Part shown: positions 1 to 13,398 of the stretch, piece by piece
Numbering within the stretch: the stretch's first letter is position 1
Layout of the letters: every line of letters begins with the position of its first letter
Source of the DNA: Rhinopithecus roxellana
Taxonomy: Eukaryota; Chordata; Mammalia; Primates; Cercopithecidae
Assembly (NCBI RefSeq): GCF_007565055.1
Contig: NC_044563.1
Location: forward strand, 98,169,489-98,233,488
DNA length: 64,000 nucleotides
Reading direction: 5' to 3'
The notes under the pieces: generated by a model
Database searches by the model: none
What the model was told of the DNA's origin: nothing
Seen by the model: only the letters and a program-made list of their open reading frames with translations
Translations under genes and position numbers: made by a program

Positions 1-1847
1 ATTTCAAACATGCTGAGCAAAATGGCCCAACAAGTATCGATCATGACAAAGCCTTTCATTTGCTGTGCATTACAGCTTGCCAAAAGTCACACAGTAAGTG
101 GCAGAGGGGGAACAGAACCTAAGGCCTCACTTATCCTTGGAAGCATTTCACCTCAATGTACCACAAAATTTCAAAAAGTAGATTAAGGAACCCAAAGGAT
201 ATATTTCATTTTTCAGTTCCTTCAGGTGTTTAAGACTTCATTAACTTTGAGTTCTGAATCATATAGAAACCTCCTTTAGTGATAATTATGAAAGCACTCA
301 ATACCATCCGGGAGAGCCAAGACATTCTAAGACTAGGACTCATTATTTACATTAAGACAGTGTGAATGGTGCCCCCTGGAGTTGTACCATGCAACATTCC
401 TGCTCAAGTTAATAAAGCAAACTGTGCAAAAATGTCATTTATATGGAAACACAGAATGGTCTGAATCATTAGGAAGTGTCGGCTACTCAGATTTTTGGGG
501 TGAGGAAGACTATCTTATAGCATGAGAATCAACTGTGCTTGGGGAAATGGGCCCCGTTACTTGGGCACACTTGATTTCCCCCAATGTCTGCTGACTTAAT
601 GTTTGCTTTGTGTTGTTCAAAGAGGCATTATCGCCCTGCTCATACAGTGCCACTAGCCTTTTCTCCAACAAGTTAAACAGCATTTGTTGAGGCTGCAGAA
701 AACAAAGCCAGTATCATTTGTCAAATTAATGACCTCTGAAGCTTTTATGAAAGGGTATGATGAGTCTACCTCAGGGGAAATGAGCAAACGTGATGATTAA
801 CCTCCCTTCTTTGTTTCTCCAACTGAGCTTAAGGTACTGTGACCGATCTTTCACGGAAATCAGGAAGATTCTGAGAATCCAAATGTGATCATCTGGGAGT
901 GTTAAGAGAACAAAATACACCATGTGGAGAGGCAAGGAATGCCACTCCTGGAGTTCCAAATGGATAGAAGGAGAGAGCTTCCTCTCATCTTTGGGAAAAT
1001 CCTATCTACATAGCATAAATGCCCCGTACCCCACCCTGGAAGAGGCTAATCAGAGGCACCTCCTCATGGGTGCCAGATGTTAGAAGACTTTTCAGGCTCC
1101 ATTGCGGCAGAAGGTAATCAGAAAGGCCCAAGCCCCACCTGACAGAGAGCAGCAGTATGACCTTAAACTGCCTTTATTGGTCACTTGGAGAGGGAGGGTC
1201 CATTTTCCTCAGTGGGCAGCAAAGCTACTGATAATCAGATGCACACACAACGTGGATATAACCTGCTGAGGAAGTGTTTGATATACCAAAGGGGCCAGGA
1301 CTCACAACAAGCCTGGCCAGGAAAAAGAACCCTCAGAGAACCCCAGAGCAGCCTCTACTTTGTAGATGATATGAGTAAATACAATGCAGACAGCCACTTA
1401 GCAAGTTCAGAGCCACTTCCAAATGGCGCCGGGAGCCTGGCGTCAGCTCCTGCACAGCGAGCTCCATTCTCTCCCCTTCAGGCTGTGTGCATATTCACTC
1501 CAGTGAGTCACAGAGGCACATTCCCAGGTGTGCACCTGGCCAAAGGCACAGAAGAGGAAGTTGCATATGTGACCATCCTCTGCCAACCGGCCCATGTGTG
1601 CAGCAGAAATCAGTATTGTTTGCCTCTGTAATAAATAATTGAATACATTTTGTAGTGCTTTGAATCAGCCTCATAAGTGTCACCAGGCAACTCTTCCAGG
1701 AAGGGTAGGGGGATGGTGAGGTAGAGAACTCCAGGGACACAGAGAAGGACCATGGTGTGTTTCTTGCAAAGCCCTTGTGCTGGAGATGCTATGAAGGCAA
1801 AAACTTTACGCTGACCATGAAACCCAATCAATATAACACAAAATTCA
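1..1847. other. Intergenic DNA, no gene recognised
   Basis: Mixed-composition sequence downstream of SAAL1. I see no exon-like segment with homology I recognise and no clear young repeat. Open frames here (for example 1185-1631) are uninterrupted by chance and have no recognisable domain. In human the next gene beyond the SAAL1 3' end is TPH1, which would lie further left and is not in the window. Confidence 0.6.
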
Positions 1848-2496
1848 GGCCAGGTACGATGACTCACGCCTGTAATTCCAGCATTTTGGGAAGCCAAGGC
1901 GGGCAGATTGCTTTAGCTTGGGAGTTTGAGACCAACCTGGGCAAACATGGCAAAACCCCATCTCTATAGGAAATACAAAAAAAGACTGGGAGCGGTGGCT
2001 CATGCCTGTAATCCCAGCACCTTGGAAGGCTGAGGCAGGCAGATTATCTGAGGTCGGGAGTTCGAGACCAGCCTGGCCAACATGGTGAAACCCTGTCTCC
2101 ACTAAAAAATACAAAATTTGGCTGAGTATAGTAGCGGGCAACTGTAATCCCAGCTACTTGGGAGGCTGAGGCAGGAGAATCACTTGAACCTGGGAGTGGG
2201 AGGTTACAGGGAGCCGAGATCACACCATTGCATTCCAGCCTGGGCAACGAGAGTGAAGCTCTGTCTAAAACAAAAAAAAAAAAGGAAAAGAAGATACAAA
2301 AAAAAAAAAAAAAAAAAAAAAAGCCAAGTGTGGTGGTGCATGCCTGTGGTCCTGGCTACTTGGGAGGCTGAGGTGGGAGAATCACTTGAATCTGGGGGGC
2401 AGAGGCTGCAGTGAGCTGAGATCATGCCACTGCACTCCAGCCTGGGCAATAGAGCAAGATTCTGTCTCAAAAAATAAATAAATAAATAAATAAAAA
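1848..2496 (+). repeat. Alu interrupted by a second Alu (outer element)
   Basis: The outer Alu begins at 1848 (left arm to about 1983) and resumes at about 2297 with a right arm ending in an A-rich (aaat)n tail at about 2496. A complete Alu sits between the two halves. The outer copy is diverged (AluJ/Sx-like). Confidence 0.85.
1984..2293 (+). repeat. Alu (AluS-like) inserted inside an older Alu
   Basis: A full-length dimeric Alu with both arms and an A-tail starts at 'gactgggagcggtggctc'. It splits the surrounding Alu at its mid A-rich region. The sequence flanking each side (atacaaaaaaa) looks like the duplicated target. Confidence 0.8.
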
Positions 2497-2935
2497 TTCT
2501 CAATAAAACTACAGAACCTTGCACTTGCAGCAACCAATGCTTTACTCCACATTGGGGTTCCCTCTGAAAGCATTGCAAAAATCCCTGTTAAGGTCATGGG
2601 CCAAAACAAAGGGGAGACAAAACCACAAAGGGTGACATATGTTGCTTGTAATGGTTTAGCTGTCATGTGGTGGTAGCCGTAAGATGGCTGCTAATCTGCA
2701 TCTTCAGCCAAATTCCACTTCTGAAAAGCTCGTGCTCACTAAGCAACCAGCTGACTAGACTAAGACCACCTCAAGGATAGGGAAGGGCAGATTCAGATTT
2801 TATGGCACCTGAAAATCATTCAAGTTGGGGGCCTTGTTCAATAAAAATAATGTAAAATTTCACATTCAAAATTGCTAGGCACCTCCCAGAGTCGTGGAAG
2901 GAGAACACATGACCAAGTGAGGGGCCATTAAACCC
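2497..2935. other. Unannotated intergenic DNA
   Basis: Unique-looking sequence between repeats. No gene or repeat family recognised. Confidence 0.5.
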
Positions 2936-2936
2936 A

Positions 2937-3112
2937 TGGTTCCCAAACTTTGTCATAGAGTAGAACCACTTGGGGAGCTTTAAAAAGTCCTGGTGCCCAG
3001 TTTGCATCCCATATCAATTGAATCAGAATGTCTGGGAGTAGAAACCAGGCACTGGCATTTTTAAAGACCCTGTGGTGATTCCAATCTGCATCAAAGTTTG
3101 GGAACCACTACC
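2937..3112 (+). mobile_element. MER5A (hAT-Charlie non-autonomous DNA transposon)
   Basis: The termini 'tggttcccaaactttg' and 'caaagtttgggaaccacta' are inverted repeats. The interior (ccacttggggagcttt, gaatcagaatgtctgggag) matches the MER5A pattern. This is an old mammalian fossil. Confidence 0.8.
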
Positions 3113-3164
3113 TTAAGGGTTAAGCCTTACTGAGGTAAGTCAGCCTCCAGCTAGTGAACATAGT

Positions 3165-3290
3165 TTTCATTCACTTACTTAACTAACATTTGTGGAGCAA
3201 TTGCCCTATGCCACGCACTGTATCCCCCAGCATTTAGTGCTGTGCCTGACGTGGAGCTGGCCATCAGCAAATGCTTACTGAATATAAAAA
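3165..3290 (-). repeat. Diverged L2/MIR-like fragment
   Basis: It reads like the ancient 3' LINE/SINE motif 'aacatttgtggagcaattgcc ... gcactgt', followed by 'gcaaatgcttactgaat'. It is heavily diverged, so the family is uncertain. Confidence 0.4.
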
Positions 3291-3299
3291 TGAATACGT

Positions 3300-3916
3300 T
3301 CAACTGTGTCTCCTGTTTCACATTGGAGACGGGTTGTAGACTGGATGTGCAATTCCAGTTTATCTTTCTCTTTAGATGTGTCAGCATTTTAAAGGAATAC
3401 TTCAGGCTTACCCCAGGATAGATATGCTTCATGGCTCCACCATACGCATTAGGTGCTCCCTGTAAATTCTGGATATAAAGTAAGTCAGTCAGCAAGCATA
3501 ATGAAATATAATGAAATCTCTTTTTTATCTGCCATCCTGCTCTTTGTTTTCTTGAAAATGGATCTATGTATGTGGAAGAATATTGAGTATCTCTAACTAT
3601 AGGGATTCCAAAAATCTTTAAGGATTCTTATTTTATCTACCTTATCTATTTTACCTATCATAGCTTCAGCAACTTCATCTCCTCCTACTCTTCCCCATAT
3701 TGTAAGGTCTGGGTCTCAAAATTCAACTCATGCTGTTACTCAGATGCAGAGAGAAAGGTAACAGCTTCATTTTGCCTGTGACAAATCTGCTATTTCTCTG
3801 GAGCCCCCATCTGTTAGTAGCAGGAAAATTGACAAACTGAACACCCAATTCAGTTTCAATCTACTCTGGTCCAATAACTTAAATAGATCCTTTAAGAATT
3901 GCCCAGTCCTTAGTGG
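3300..3916. other. Unannotated intergenic DNA
   Basis: No gene, RNA or repeat recognised. Base composition is ordinary. Confidence 0.5.
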
Positions 3917-4057
3917 GGCCTGATGGCGGGTGCCTGTAATCCCAGCTACTTGGGAGGCTGGGGTGGAAGAATTGCTTGAACCCGGGAAGTCAAGGCTATG
4001 GTGAGCCGAGATTATACCACTGCACTCTAGCCTGGGTAACAGAGTGAGACTCCATCT

Positions 4058-4103
<46 letters not shown>
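3917..4103 (+). repeat. Alu right arm (5'-truncated) with long A tail
   Basis: The copy starts mid-element at 'ggcgggtgcctgtaatccc'. It continues through 'actgcactctagcctggg' and ends in about 45 consecutive A residues (4058-4103). Confidence 0.85.
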
Positions 4104-4106
<3 letters not shown>

Positions 4107-7100
4107 CAGTCGTTAATTAAGAAAGAAAAAAAAAAAAGATTCAGTGCTTAAATAGCTTCGTCTTAAGATGGAGCCCAACTTTATGAAGAGAGGTACACCT
4201 ATGAGACCTCATGGTAGGTGTGGAGAGGATTATGTTCTTTCCAACTCTAGCCTCTTGGTTTCCAACGAGCTGGTTGCTTCACTACTCTGTGAGGCTGTGT
4301 CATGAAGCTAATGTAATTTAAGGATTTTGTTTTTCTTGGCCTGGGTAAGACTCCACAGTACTCCCTGAGTGAGTAGGCCTTATCACAGTTCCCACTGGCA
4401 ACAAACCTTTGAGCCTCTCACATATACATCATTCCTCTAGTCTCTGCTGTGGCACAATCGTTCCCTGCCATGCAGCTGTGTTGGCAGGTCCACTAACTCT
4501 CAACTCAGCATTGATATTGCATGGGAACTTCAGGAATCACAGGAAAGCTAAAAATTCAGAACCTCCCTCTACAGGTGCGATATGGCCAAGTCTTGGGTTG
4601 GAATGAGAGTGGCCTGAGTGATTTCCTTGTTAAGTCCCAAAAGAGGAGTGGGTGGAAGCATTTATCTGCTGTCCTTAACTGTCATGGAGGGTGGGCAATG
4701 GTGGAAGGGTGCTGTTGAGCCTGCATATAAACTGCAGGGAGATATTCTCTCACTAAATATATACATCTCTTATAGTTGTGTAATCCTCAAGAGACCCCCA
4801 CATCTCCGACTAGCATGTAAGTTGGAAGAGTGAAACTACATAGCTTCAGGAGAAGTGAGATGGACCTTGAACTTTCAGAAACTGATGGAATGAACAGCCA
4901 TTAACTAGCCCCCTTGTCTTCCTCCTATCTTGAATTGTCACCTCCTTAGTCCCACTGACTGAGCACAGTGCTTCTTAACACATGATAAGGTCAAATCTCA
5001 GTACACTTTGGAATGAATGAATGAACGAGAAGTGTTGATCTGCAATTCAGTTTCACTGTTACTGGTTCAGTAGACTTCAGCAAAGCACTTGGTGATCACA
5101 CACTGGAAGTTCATCTTCAACTGAAGACATGACACTCTCAATAGGACCTATGTTCATTAACATCCCGTTTCTCCAGGGAGGGCTGCACCATCTGCCCACT
5201 GAAACTCTCCAAGGTCCAGCAGCAGCCTTACTGGAGTGCAGTTGGAGAGAACTGGTCAAGAGTGATGATAGGGGCTTTACAAAGAAAAAATTGAGCTCAA
5301 ATTTTATAGCCAGGAAAAAAAAAATGGATTTTAACCAAAGATAAGTATTCCCAAACTCCACGATGTGGCAAATAAGCTCATGGAAGCTCCTCTGTATTAG
5401 ACATAGACACAGATAAAAATCACTAGACCAATCCAATTCTTCTGCTAACAATCACGTCAACTACCAAACTCCTCTTCTGCTCCTTCTGCACTCGTTTCCA
5501 GAACCAACGTCCACTCCCCGGGACAATCTGCCACATGTACACTGGCTCCACTGCCCAGTGTTTCTGTTGTTTGGAATTATTTAGGCACAGCTGTAACCCT
5601 TTTCCCGTAACTACCTCCTCCCCACCATTCAATTGCTTTCTTCTGGTTCTTTTTATCTACAATTTCAAAAGAAACATTTTAGCTCCCATTGGCAACAAAT
5701 CCTTGAATCTCTTTCTCATCATTTCTCTAGATGAGAGGCTTAGAGGGAAAATAAGACAGGAAGAATTTTTTTTTTTTCTTTTTCAATTAACTTCAATTTC
5801 TTTCAAGTCTGAGTAAACTCTGGGCCCAGAACAACCAGGATGATATAATTATGGAAACTATTAATCTCTCCATCAAAGGAGAGCCAGCTTATGGTCACAG
5901 AGCAATTGGCACGATCCTCTAAAGGGTTTCTGCAGCATGATGCTCCTGGTTTCCCTTGGAGTCACAAACGCTCAGGGTACAGCTTTTGGGAAGTAGGCAA
6001 CTTCCTAAGAAAATGAAATAATCCATGAGTACTTCGTGAGTTGTTCTGGGAAATTGGGCATTTTTCCTTAATTGCTCTAAAGAAATAGCCAATCCACATT
6101 AAAGTATGTTCAAATAGAATGAAAGAGAAAAATCTAACATTTTCAGATCACTCAAGGCTCATCCAAAATTGTGAAATTTGCATCTTTAAAGACCAGTCAG
6201 ATATCACTTGATGTGAGCAACAAAGGGGTGCATCTGGGACAAGAAGTCTCCAGATTGCTTTGAATATTGAACACCACAATCATGGGAATGGCAACAATCT
6301 CTAGAGGTCACTTAGGACACACAGAACAGTTATCTGGTTTGTTCAAACCTAAAATAAATATAAAAATAAATTAGAGAATTGAATTTAGAGATTTTGTTCC
6401 AGGGCATCAACAAACTTTTTTCTTCCAATGACAGCAGAGTACAGACTTCTCTGTGATGGGGGGCAGGCGGCAGCGTTAAAGGATTTAGGAGTTTCCTCCA
6501 GAATTTCCTGCCAATTGGCTTATTCCTGGGTACAGGTAGGAAAAGTCCAACACCAGTAGCATTTTGCAGAAAGCACATTCATAGATTTACAAATGCCATC
6601 AGCCTTACCAAATACAGTCCCCAAAACAGAACGAATTTGCAGAGATGCCAAATTCCTCAAATGGTTTAGGTTCAACAGGCACCACTCAAAACTACATGAT
6701 CCTATGTTGAGTGACATAATAAAGCCATAGTATATGCAGTTGCTTGAATTGTGGGCTGTTAGTAATATATATAATCCCTACCCACCGACTGCTTTCAACG
6801 TATATTGCTTCCTGGAAGCAAGCCCATACTTCAGGAAGTCAAACTCCTCCAAGGGAACAGGAGGCCTCTTTGTTCCTTCTTCCCACTATCCTGTTGTTGG
6901 AGCCTACATGCACATTGAGCCTGAGCAGGAAGGTGTCACTTCTGTGAAGAGAACTTTAATTTCTCTTGTAATCATATAAAGCCTGAATGGTAAGGGGGAA
7001 AACCCATAAAGGTCATTATAAACAGATCCCGTGATGTCAAAAGAAAAACAGCTGGAGAGAGGGAGTTTAATAAGCAGCCTTCTTTTATTATAACAGGCTT

Positions 7101-7486
7101 GACGTCATTGATTATTATTTCCAACACTAAAACATAAAGCCATGTGCTACACTGTGGACCACGATGAAAAGGATATGTGGACTTTCTGAGTATTTTAATA
7201 TCCTCTTATTGACAGTAGATAGAAGATCTGAACAAGGACTAGGAACAGGAAATGATTTTAATGATTTCATTACAGTAATAGAGAAAAGCATTACCAATGG
7301 CAGCGTTTGGCAGATGGTCTGGTAAGTCCTCAACCTCTAAACAGCCTGCAGGTCAACAAGCTCAATATTGATACAAGGTCACTATGTAATCATGAGGTGT
7401 TCTAGAAAGCAGAATAGTTTTTATAAATACGGGCTGTAGCCTTGGCAGTGGAACACAGGAAGTTGGTGTTTAAAAGTTAATTTAGG
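4104..7486. other. 3.4 kb unique intergenic DNA
   Basis: I recognise no coding exon and no clear transposon over most of this stretch. A short (gaat)n tail at about 5010-5030 resembles the 3' end of an L2. The segments 4384-4440 and 5679-5730 share a diverged motif (ccca[c/t]tggcaacaaa) and may be copies of one old repeat. Otherwise nothing is seen. Confidence 0.5.
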
Positions 7487-7796
7487 ACGGGTGCAGTGGC
7501 TCACTGCGGCCTGTAATCCCAGCACTTTGGGAGGCCGAGGTGGGTGGATTACTTTAGGTCAGGAGTTCGACACAAGCATGGCCAACATGGTGAAACCCCA
7601 TCTCTACTAAAACTATAAAAATTAGCTGGGTGTGGTGGTGGGCACCTGTAGTCCCAGCTACTCAGGAGGCTGAGGCAGGAGAATCACTTGAACCTGGGAG
7701 GTGGAGGTTGCAGTCAGTCGAGATCGCACCACTGCACTCCAGCCTGGGTGACAGAGCGAGACTCCATCTCAAAAAAAAAAAAAAAAAAAAAAAAAG
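7487..7796 (+). repeat. AluS with target-site duplication
   Basis: Full-length Alu ending in about 24 A. The flanks 'agttaattta' before the element and after the A tail form the target-site duplication. Confidence 0.9.
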
Positions 7797-7799
7797 TTA

Positions 7800-8154
7800 A
7801 TTTAAAACCATTTCACAAGGAAAGGTATTTAGAGGCAGCCCAAAGTATACAGTAAGACCACAGCTAAAGAGTTCTTGATGTTCCATTACAAATCAGATTT
7901 GCCGTGAAATACCAAGCATGGTGCATCTTTATTTAGATTAGCTCTAGTGAAAAATAAATGTGGTTGTAGAATTTTCAGAGTTTCGAGACTTTTCAGATCT
8001 CATTCAAGAAAACCTAAGATGTTATCAGCCAATTCATTTTAACCAACATCAAACATCATTTTGGTGAAGTCCCCTTAGAAACAGATTTCCTTGGAACAAA
8101 ACATTAGTGTTTGGAAGCTCCGTAATATGTGAGATTTGTACAGGCCTTTACAAT
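7800..8154. other. Unannotated intergenic DNA
   Basis: Ordinary sequence. Nothing recognised. Confidence 0.5.
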
Positions 8155-8280
8155 TTCCAGTGTTAATTTAATCTCATTAACACTCTTCAAGTAATCCTGC
8201 AGGGTAGGCAATTTAACATCATCTCTACTCTATAGATGAGGATGCTCAGAAAAGCTAGCTGACTTGGTCAAGGTCATACT
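8155..8280 (+). repeat. MIR SINE fragment
   Basis: Contains the MIR core order: 'ttaatctcattaacactc', then 'tatagatgaggatgctcag', then 'cttggtcaaggtcatac'. Confidence 0.65.
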
Positions 8281-8699
8281 GACTCTTGATCAATGGTTTT
8301 CTTTTCATTTTCACCACTAATGTGTGTTCTATTTCTGTTTGATATAATCTATTTCTGTTCAATAGTCTATGTATTATAACATAATCAAAATCATATTTCA
8401 TATCCAATGTGTTGTTTCCTTTTTTTAAAAAAACACGCTTCCCATTATGCCATACCTGCTTGGTCAAGCATGGGTGTGAAATGTAAGTTCCTCCTATATC
8501 CTTATAGCAGACCTTTCTGTAGAAGGCTGTGATTTTGAGTGTCCAGCACCAGTTCATCACACGGAGCTATTTTTCCTGAGCCCTAGGTGGGGCAATCATG
8601 TTCAGAGGTGAGAGCAGTGGATCTGGAGTTCAGCTTCAAATGTACTATTTCCTTGTGAACTGTCACTTACAAGCTGTAAATCTCTCCCAATTTAGTCTG

Positions 8700-9180
8700 G
8701 TGTCTCCCTGTACAACCCATCTCTTTTGTTGACATTGTTAGTCCTTTAAATGTTTGTATTCCTTGGAACTTTGTCCTAAGTCCTCAACTTGTATCTCTAG
8801 CCCACTCTCTCACAGAGTTCCAAGTCTGTATGGAAATGGGACATCTCCATGTGGATGTCCAACAGGTATTCAAAATTGAACACATCTTTTACCCACCTTT
8901 ACCTGCAACTCTTCCTGGGTTACTTCCCTATCACAATGAATGATGCCGTCATCTATTCAGTCACCTAAGCCAGAATTCTGGATTTAACTTCTCACTCTCC
9001 TTTGCTTCCAATCGATGCCCAAATCCAGTTGCGTCTACTGCTAAACCTCTCTGTATCAAGCCCCTCCTCCTTCAGAAGGCTTTCAGTGATCATGACACTT
9101 TAAGGGCTTCTCACTGCCTTCAAGGTCACACTCAGCATAGTGATGTGCCACTGAGGACCAGAGAATTTCCCTTTTCCACT
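8700..9180 (+). repeat. L2 LINE fragment (3' region)
   Basis: A diverged sequence that follows the L2 3' pattern ('ccaaatccagttgcgtctac', 'ggcttctcactgccttcaag'). The reading frame is broken throughout. Confidence 0.45.
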
Positions 9181-9444
9181 ATATTTTACAAAAAAATCCT
9201 CTCAGCCCCATGAGACCTGTGGTTTAGATCTCAAGGGCACACAAGAAATCAATCAGTTGGCTCTTCAGAACCTTATATCATGGATGGCTTGTGTCTCATC
9301 CAGAATTGGGGAACTTTCACTACCCTGTACCCTACCCTTCTGTAACCCCACAGACACTGCCACATTTTCTCTGTCACTTATTACATTCCTGGTGCCATTT
9401 TTTTTTAAAGATGGGAATGCAAATGATCATGTCCCAAGTAGAAT

Positions 9445-9445
<1 letters not shown>

Positions 9446-9486
<41 letters not shown>

Positions 9487-9773
9487 TTGAGACAGAGTCT
9501 TGCTTTGTTGCTCAGGCTGGAGTGCAGTGGCATGATGTCCGCTCACTGCAAGCTCCGCCCCTGGGTTCACACCATTCTCCTGCCTCAGCCTCCTGAGTAG
9601 CTGGGACTACAGGCGCCCGCCACCATGCCTGGCTAATGTTTTTTTGTATTTTTAGTAGAGACGGGGTTTCACCGTATTTGCCAGGATGGTGTCGATCTTC
9701 TACACCTCGTGATCCACCCGCCTCGGCCTCCCAAAGTGCTGGGATTACAGGCGTGAGCCACCGTGGCCCGGCC
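9446..9773 (-). repeat. AluY, minus strand, with (ttta)n tail
   Basis: Full-length Alu on the minus strand. The tail is a (ttta)n microsatellite at 9447-9480. The target-site duplication 'ccaagtagaatttatt' flanks both ends. Confidence 0.9.
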
Positions 9774-10079
9774 CCAAGTAGAATTTATTATAAGTTAAAT
9801 TTACTATAGGGATTTGGGCATATCTTTCAGACAACCTAAAGCAGCAATTACTGCTGGAACCCATGAGACTGTGACATGAAGCTGTAAAGTGGCTGAGCAA
9901 TTAAGACAGCTTTTCTTTCAGGCTGTTTCAGTGAGAGGTTACTTCAATAATGATGTGTAACAAACTACCCCAAGATTCAATGATTCAAAACAATAAGCAT
10001 TTAACCACTGATTACAGATCTGTAGGTTGGCTGCAACTCAGCTAGGTTAGGCTGAACTCCATGCAGATTTAAAAAAAAA

Positions 10080-10246
10080 ATTTTTTTTTTAAAGGATGAA
10101 GTCTTGCTCTGTCACCTATCTTGAAGTGCAACGACACGACTACAGCTCACTGCAGCCTCAAATTCCTGGGCTTCAAGCAATCCTCCTGCCTCAGCTTCCC
10201 AAGTAGCCGGAATTAACAAGTGCAAGCCACCACACCCGGCGCCGGC
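10080..10246 (-). repeat. Old Alu monomer fragment
   Basis: A half-length minus-strand Alu-like sequence ('gctcactgcagcctcaaattcc', 'cctcagcttcccaagtagcc') without a second arm, so FRAM- or AluJ-like. Confidence 0.7.
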
Positions 10247-10589
10247 TGCAGATTGGGTTTAGGTTTTCTCCATGTTTCTCATCCTCCATGATCAATGACT
10301 GCCCAGGGCATGCTCTTCTCACGGTAAATGACAGGAGCACAAGCAAACTGCTGGAAGTACTCTGCTTACATCAGCTCCATTAACATTCTGTTGGCCAAAG
10401 CAAGTTACGTGGTCATGCTCAAAGTCAAGGGACAGGGAAGTACACTCTATTCACAGAGAAGCCATGGCAAAGGGCACGATACACAGAGGTGAAGAATGGA
10501 GAACAATGATCCAGGCTGCTACAGGATGCATGACCTCTATGTAGACCAGCTTCTTCGTCTCCCTCTTACACACGATTCTGGAATTCCAG

Positions 10590-10710
10590 GCCCCATAGGG
10601 CAAGATTTTTGTCTGCTTTGTCCACTATATTTCTATTACACATATTTTATCTGTTTTGTTTACTGCTGTCTTCCTAGTACTTAGAATAGCTGGTACACAG
10701 TGAATGATAA
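10590..10710 (+). repeat. L2 LINE 3' end
   Basis: Matches the L2 3' pattern 'gggcaagatttttgtctgc', then 'tgtttactgctgtcttcc', then 'tagaatagctggtacacagt'. Confidence 0.55.
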
Positions 10711-10999
10711 ATATGACTGGCTGCCCCCCCCCCACCTCCCCCAAATAGTGCCCTCAGCCTTGTAAGTTACATGATCTAGAGAACAGTGTCCTTGAGCCAA
10801 CCTGAATTGTCCAGCTTGGGTTAGGAGTAATTCCCTTATTAAACCATATGCTGTAACCAGGGAAAGAATGTGGGCAGTCCAACGGCAATTTTGGAGAAAG
10901 GAACATGGATACGCAGACAGCCCAGCTGTCTCTTCCACATGATATATCAAGACCTTCATGCTCCAGTCCATGCCTCCCCACAGTTTGCAAGTACAGTAT

Positions 11000-11225
11000 A
11001 GTGGGTAAAAGAATATTCATTAGGCTAGGCAGGTCCAGATCCAAGCCCTGGGTCAGCTACTTACGACCTAAGTAACTTTCAGCAAGTTATTTTACCACTC
11101 TGAATCTTCATTTCTCCATCTATAAAATGGTGACAATTACCTTATGGGATTATTGCAAAATTAAATAATATACCTAAAGACCTTTAGAGAGTGTCTGACA
11201 CATAGTAAATACTCAATAAATGGCG
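11000..11225 (-). repeat. MIR SINE
   Basis: Reads as the reverse complement of MIR: 'agcaagttattttaccactc', then 'cttcatttctccatctataaaatggtg', then 'acacatagtaaatactcaat'. Confidence 0.75.
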
Positions 11226-11229
11226 GTCA

Positions 11230-12282
11230 TCTCTAACAGGAAATGAAGTCTGGTGTCTACCACATCTTTCTGTGTCCTTAGGTACATTTTTTATCACGTT
11301 TGTTTGAATTTCAACTTTAGCTGATTGTGTGGGGTCACACACTTAGCCCAAAGTAGCCAAACCACACATGACTCACAACTGCTTGACACAAAAAGACTGG
11401 TAATTAGGCAAGAATTTCTCTCTCACAAATTTAAAGAAATACCAAGAGAATAAAGTGATTAAGCTGGCAGAACACAACTCCCTAAAAAGGAGAGGTTGGT
11501 GTGGTCTTGAGGGTCCACATACAAGCTGAAGTCCTAAGAAAGAAGAAACAGAAATAAGGAAGCCAGGTGAGACAGGGACTCAGAGCAGACCCTGATGCCA
11601 CCTCTTTGGGGGCAGATCCTCTCCCCCCCAGGTCTGGTTTCAGTGTGGCATGGCCCTCTCCCAGAACTGTGATCCTTGCCAGAGCCCTGAGGCATGAACA
11701 ATTAGGATAAAATGAGAATGCCCTACTCCGTGATGCTACTACACTATAGAATCTTGCAAACGTCCAGGGAAAACACAGCTGTTAAGAAAGAGCAATCACA
11801 TGGGCACAATCATCATGATAGAAGGAGTAGCCTGATATCACAAAATCCTTGGCTGTGAAATGTGAACTCATGGAGGTTTTCCGGCTCTTATATTACAGAT
11901 GTTCCTTGGGTTGTGTAAAATTGGATTTAAGCAAATGTGACTTCATGCAAATTATCTAAGATACATCATAAAAGCTTAGTGATGCAGAGATTTTACATTC
12001 TATATAGAAATACAAAGCAGTCAGGTTGATGAACAAATAATATGAGAGGTGAGTGGAGGCTAGCTGCACCACCACAAGGTGCCCTCCTGCTTCTAGTCTC
12101 ACCTGTTTTTTGTTTTTTTTTTTTTTTGGTTGCTGGACTGGCCCACAAGACTCAAGACTACATTGGCCCAGGCTCTTGTAGGTTTGACTAGCCCAATGAC
12201 ATAAAAGGAATAAGCACCATTCATAATCAACTTAAAGCTTAAGTTGTGTATGATTTATTTGCTTTTATAAACCTTTAACAGG
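11230..12282. other. Unannotated intergenic DNA
   Basis: No gene or repeat recognised apart from a T run at 12107-12128. Confidence 0.5.
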
Positions 12283-13398
12283 GAGGCCACATGTGGTGGC
12301 CTGCAATCCCAGCACTTTGGGAGGCTGAGGCAGGATTGTTTGCAGCCAGGAGTTCAAGACAAGCCTGGGAAACATAGTGAGAACCCATCTCTACAAAATA
12401 AATAAATAGGCCAGGTGCGGTGGCTCACGCCTGTAATCCCAGCCCGTTGGGAGGCCAAGGCAGGCGGATCACCTGAGGCCAAGAGTTTCAGACCAGCCTG
12501 GCCAACATGGTAAAACCCTGTCTCTACTAAAAATATAAAAAGTAGCTCGGCAGGGCACGGAGGCTCATGCCTGTAATCCTAGCACTTTGGGAGGCAGAGG
12601 TGGGAGGATCACGAGGTCAGGAGTTTGAGACCAGTTTGACCAACATGGTGAAACCACATTTCTACTAAAAATACCAAACTTAGCTGGGTGTGTTGGCACG
12701 AGCTTGTAATCCCAGCTACTCAAGAAGCTGAGGTAGAAGAATCGCTTGAACCCAGGAGGTGGAGGTTGCAGTGAGCCGAGATCGCGCCACTGCACTCCAG
12801 CCTAGGTGACAGAGTGAGACTCCGTCTCAAAAAAAAAAAAAAAAAAACCCACACAAAATTAGCCAGGTGCGTGCCTGTAATCCCAGCTACTCAGGAGGCT
12901 GAGGCAGGAGAATCGCTTGAACCCAGGAGGGGGAGGTTGCAGTGAGTCGAGATGGCACCACTGCACTCCAGCCTAGGTGACAGAGCGAGACTCCATCTCA
13001 AAAAAAAAAAAAAAAAGAAAAAAGAAAAAAAGAAAAGAAAAAGAAAACCCACAAAATTAGCCAGGTGTGGTGGTGTGCGCCTATAATCCTAGCTACTTAG
13101 GAGGCTGAGGCAGGAGAATCGCTTGAACCTGGGAGGAGGAGGCTGCAGGGAGCCAAGATCGTACCACTGCAGTCCAGCCTGGGCAACAGAGTGAGACTCT
13201 GTCTCAAAATAAAATAAAATAAAATAAAAATGAATAAATAAACAAAAATTAGCTGGGCATGGTGGCATGTACCCATAGTCCCAGCTATTTAGGAGGATGA
13301 GATGGAAGAATGGCTTTAGCCCAGGAGTTTGAGGCTGCAGTAACCTATGAGTGTGCCACTGAACTCTGGCCTGGGCAACAGAGCAAGACCATCTCTGG

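Noticed and set aside
1185..1631. 148-codon frame as a possible gene
   Set aside because: No recognisable domain, no codon bias evidence, and no splice or promoter context.
1845..2578. Many 60-120 codon frames with 'RLECSG', 'SQVAGITG' and similar motifs here and across the window
   Set aside because: These are the standard translations of Alu elements, mostly antisense. No exonised copy can be supported.
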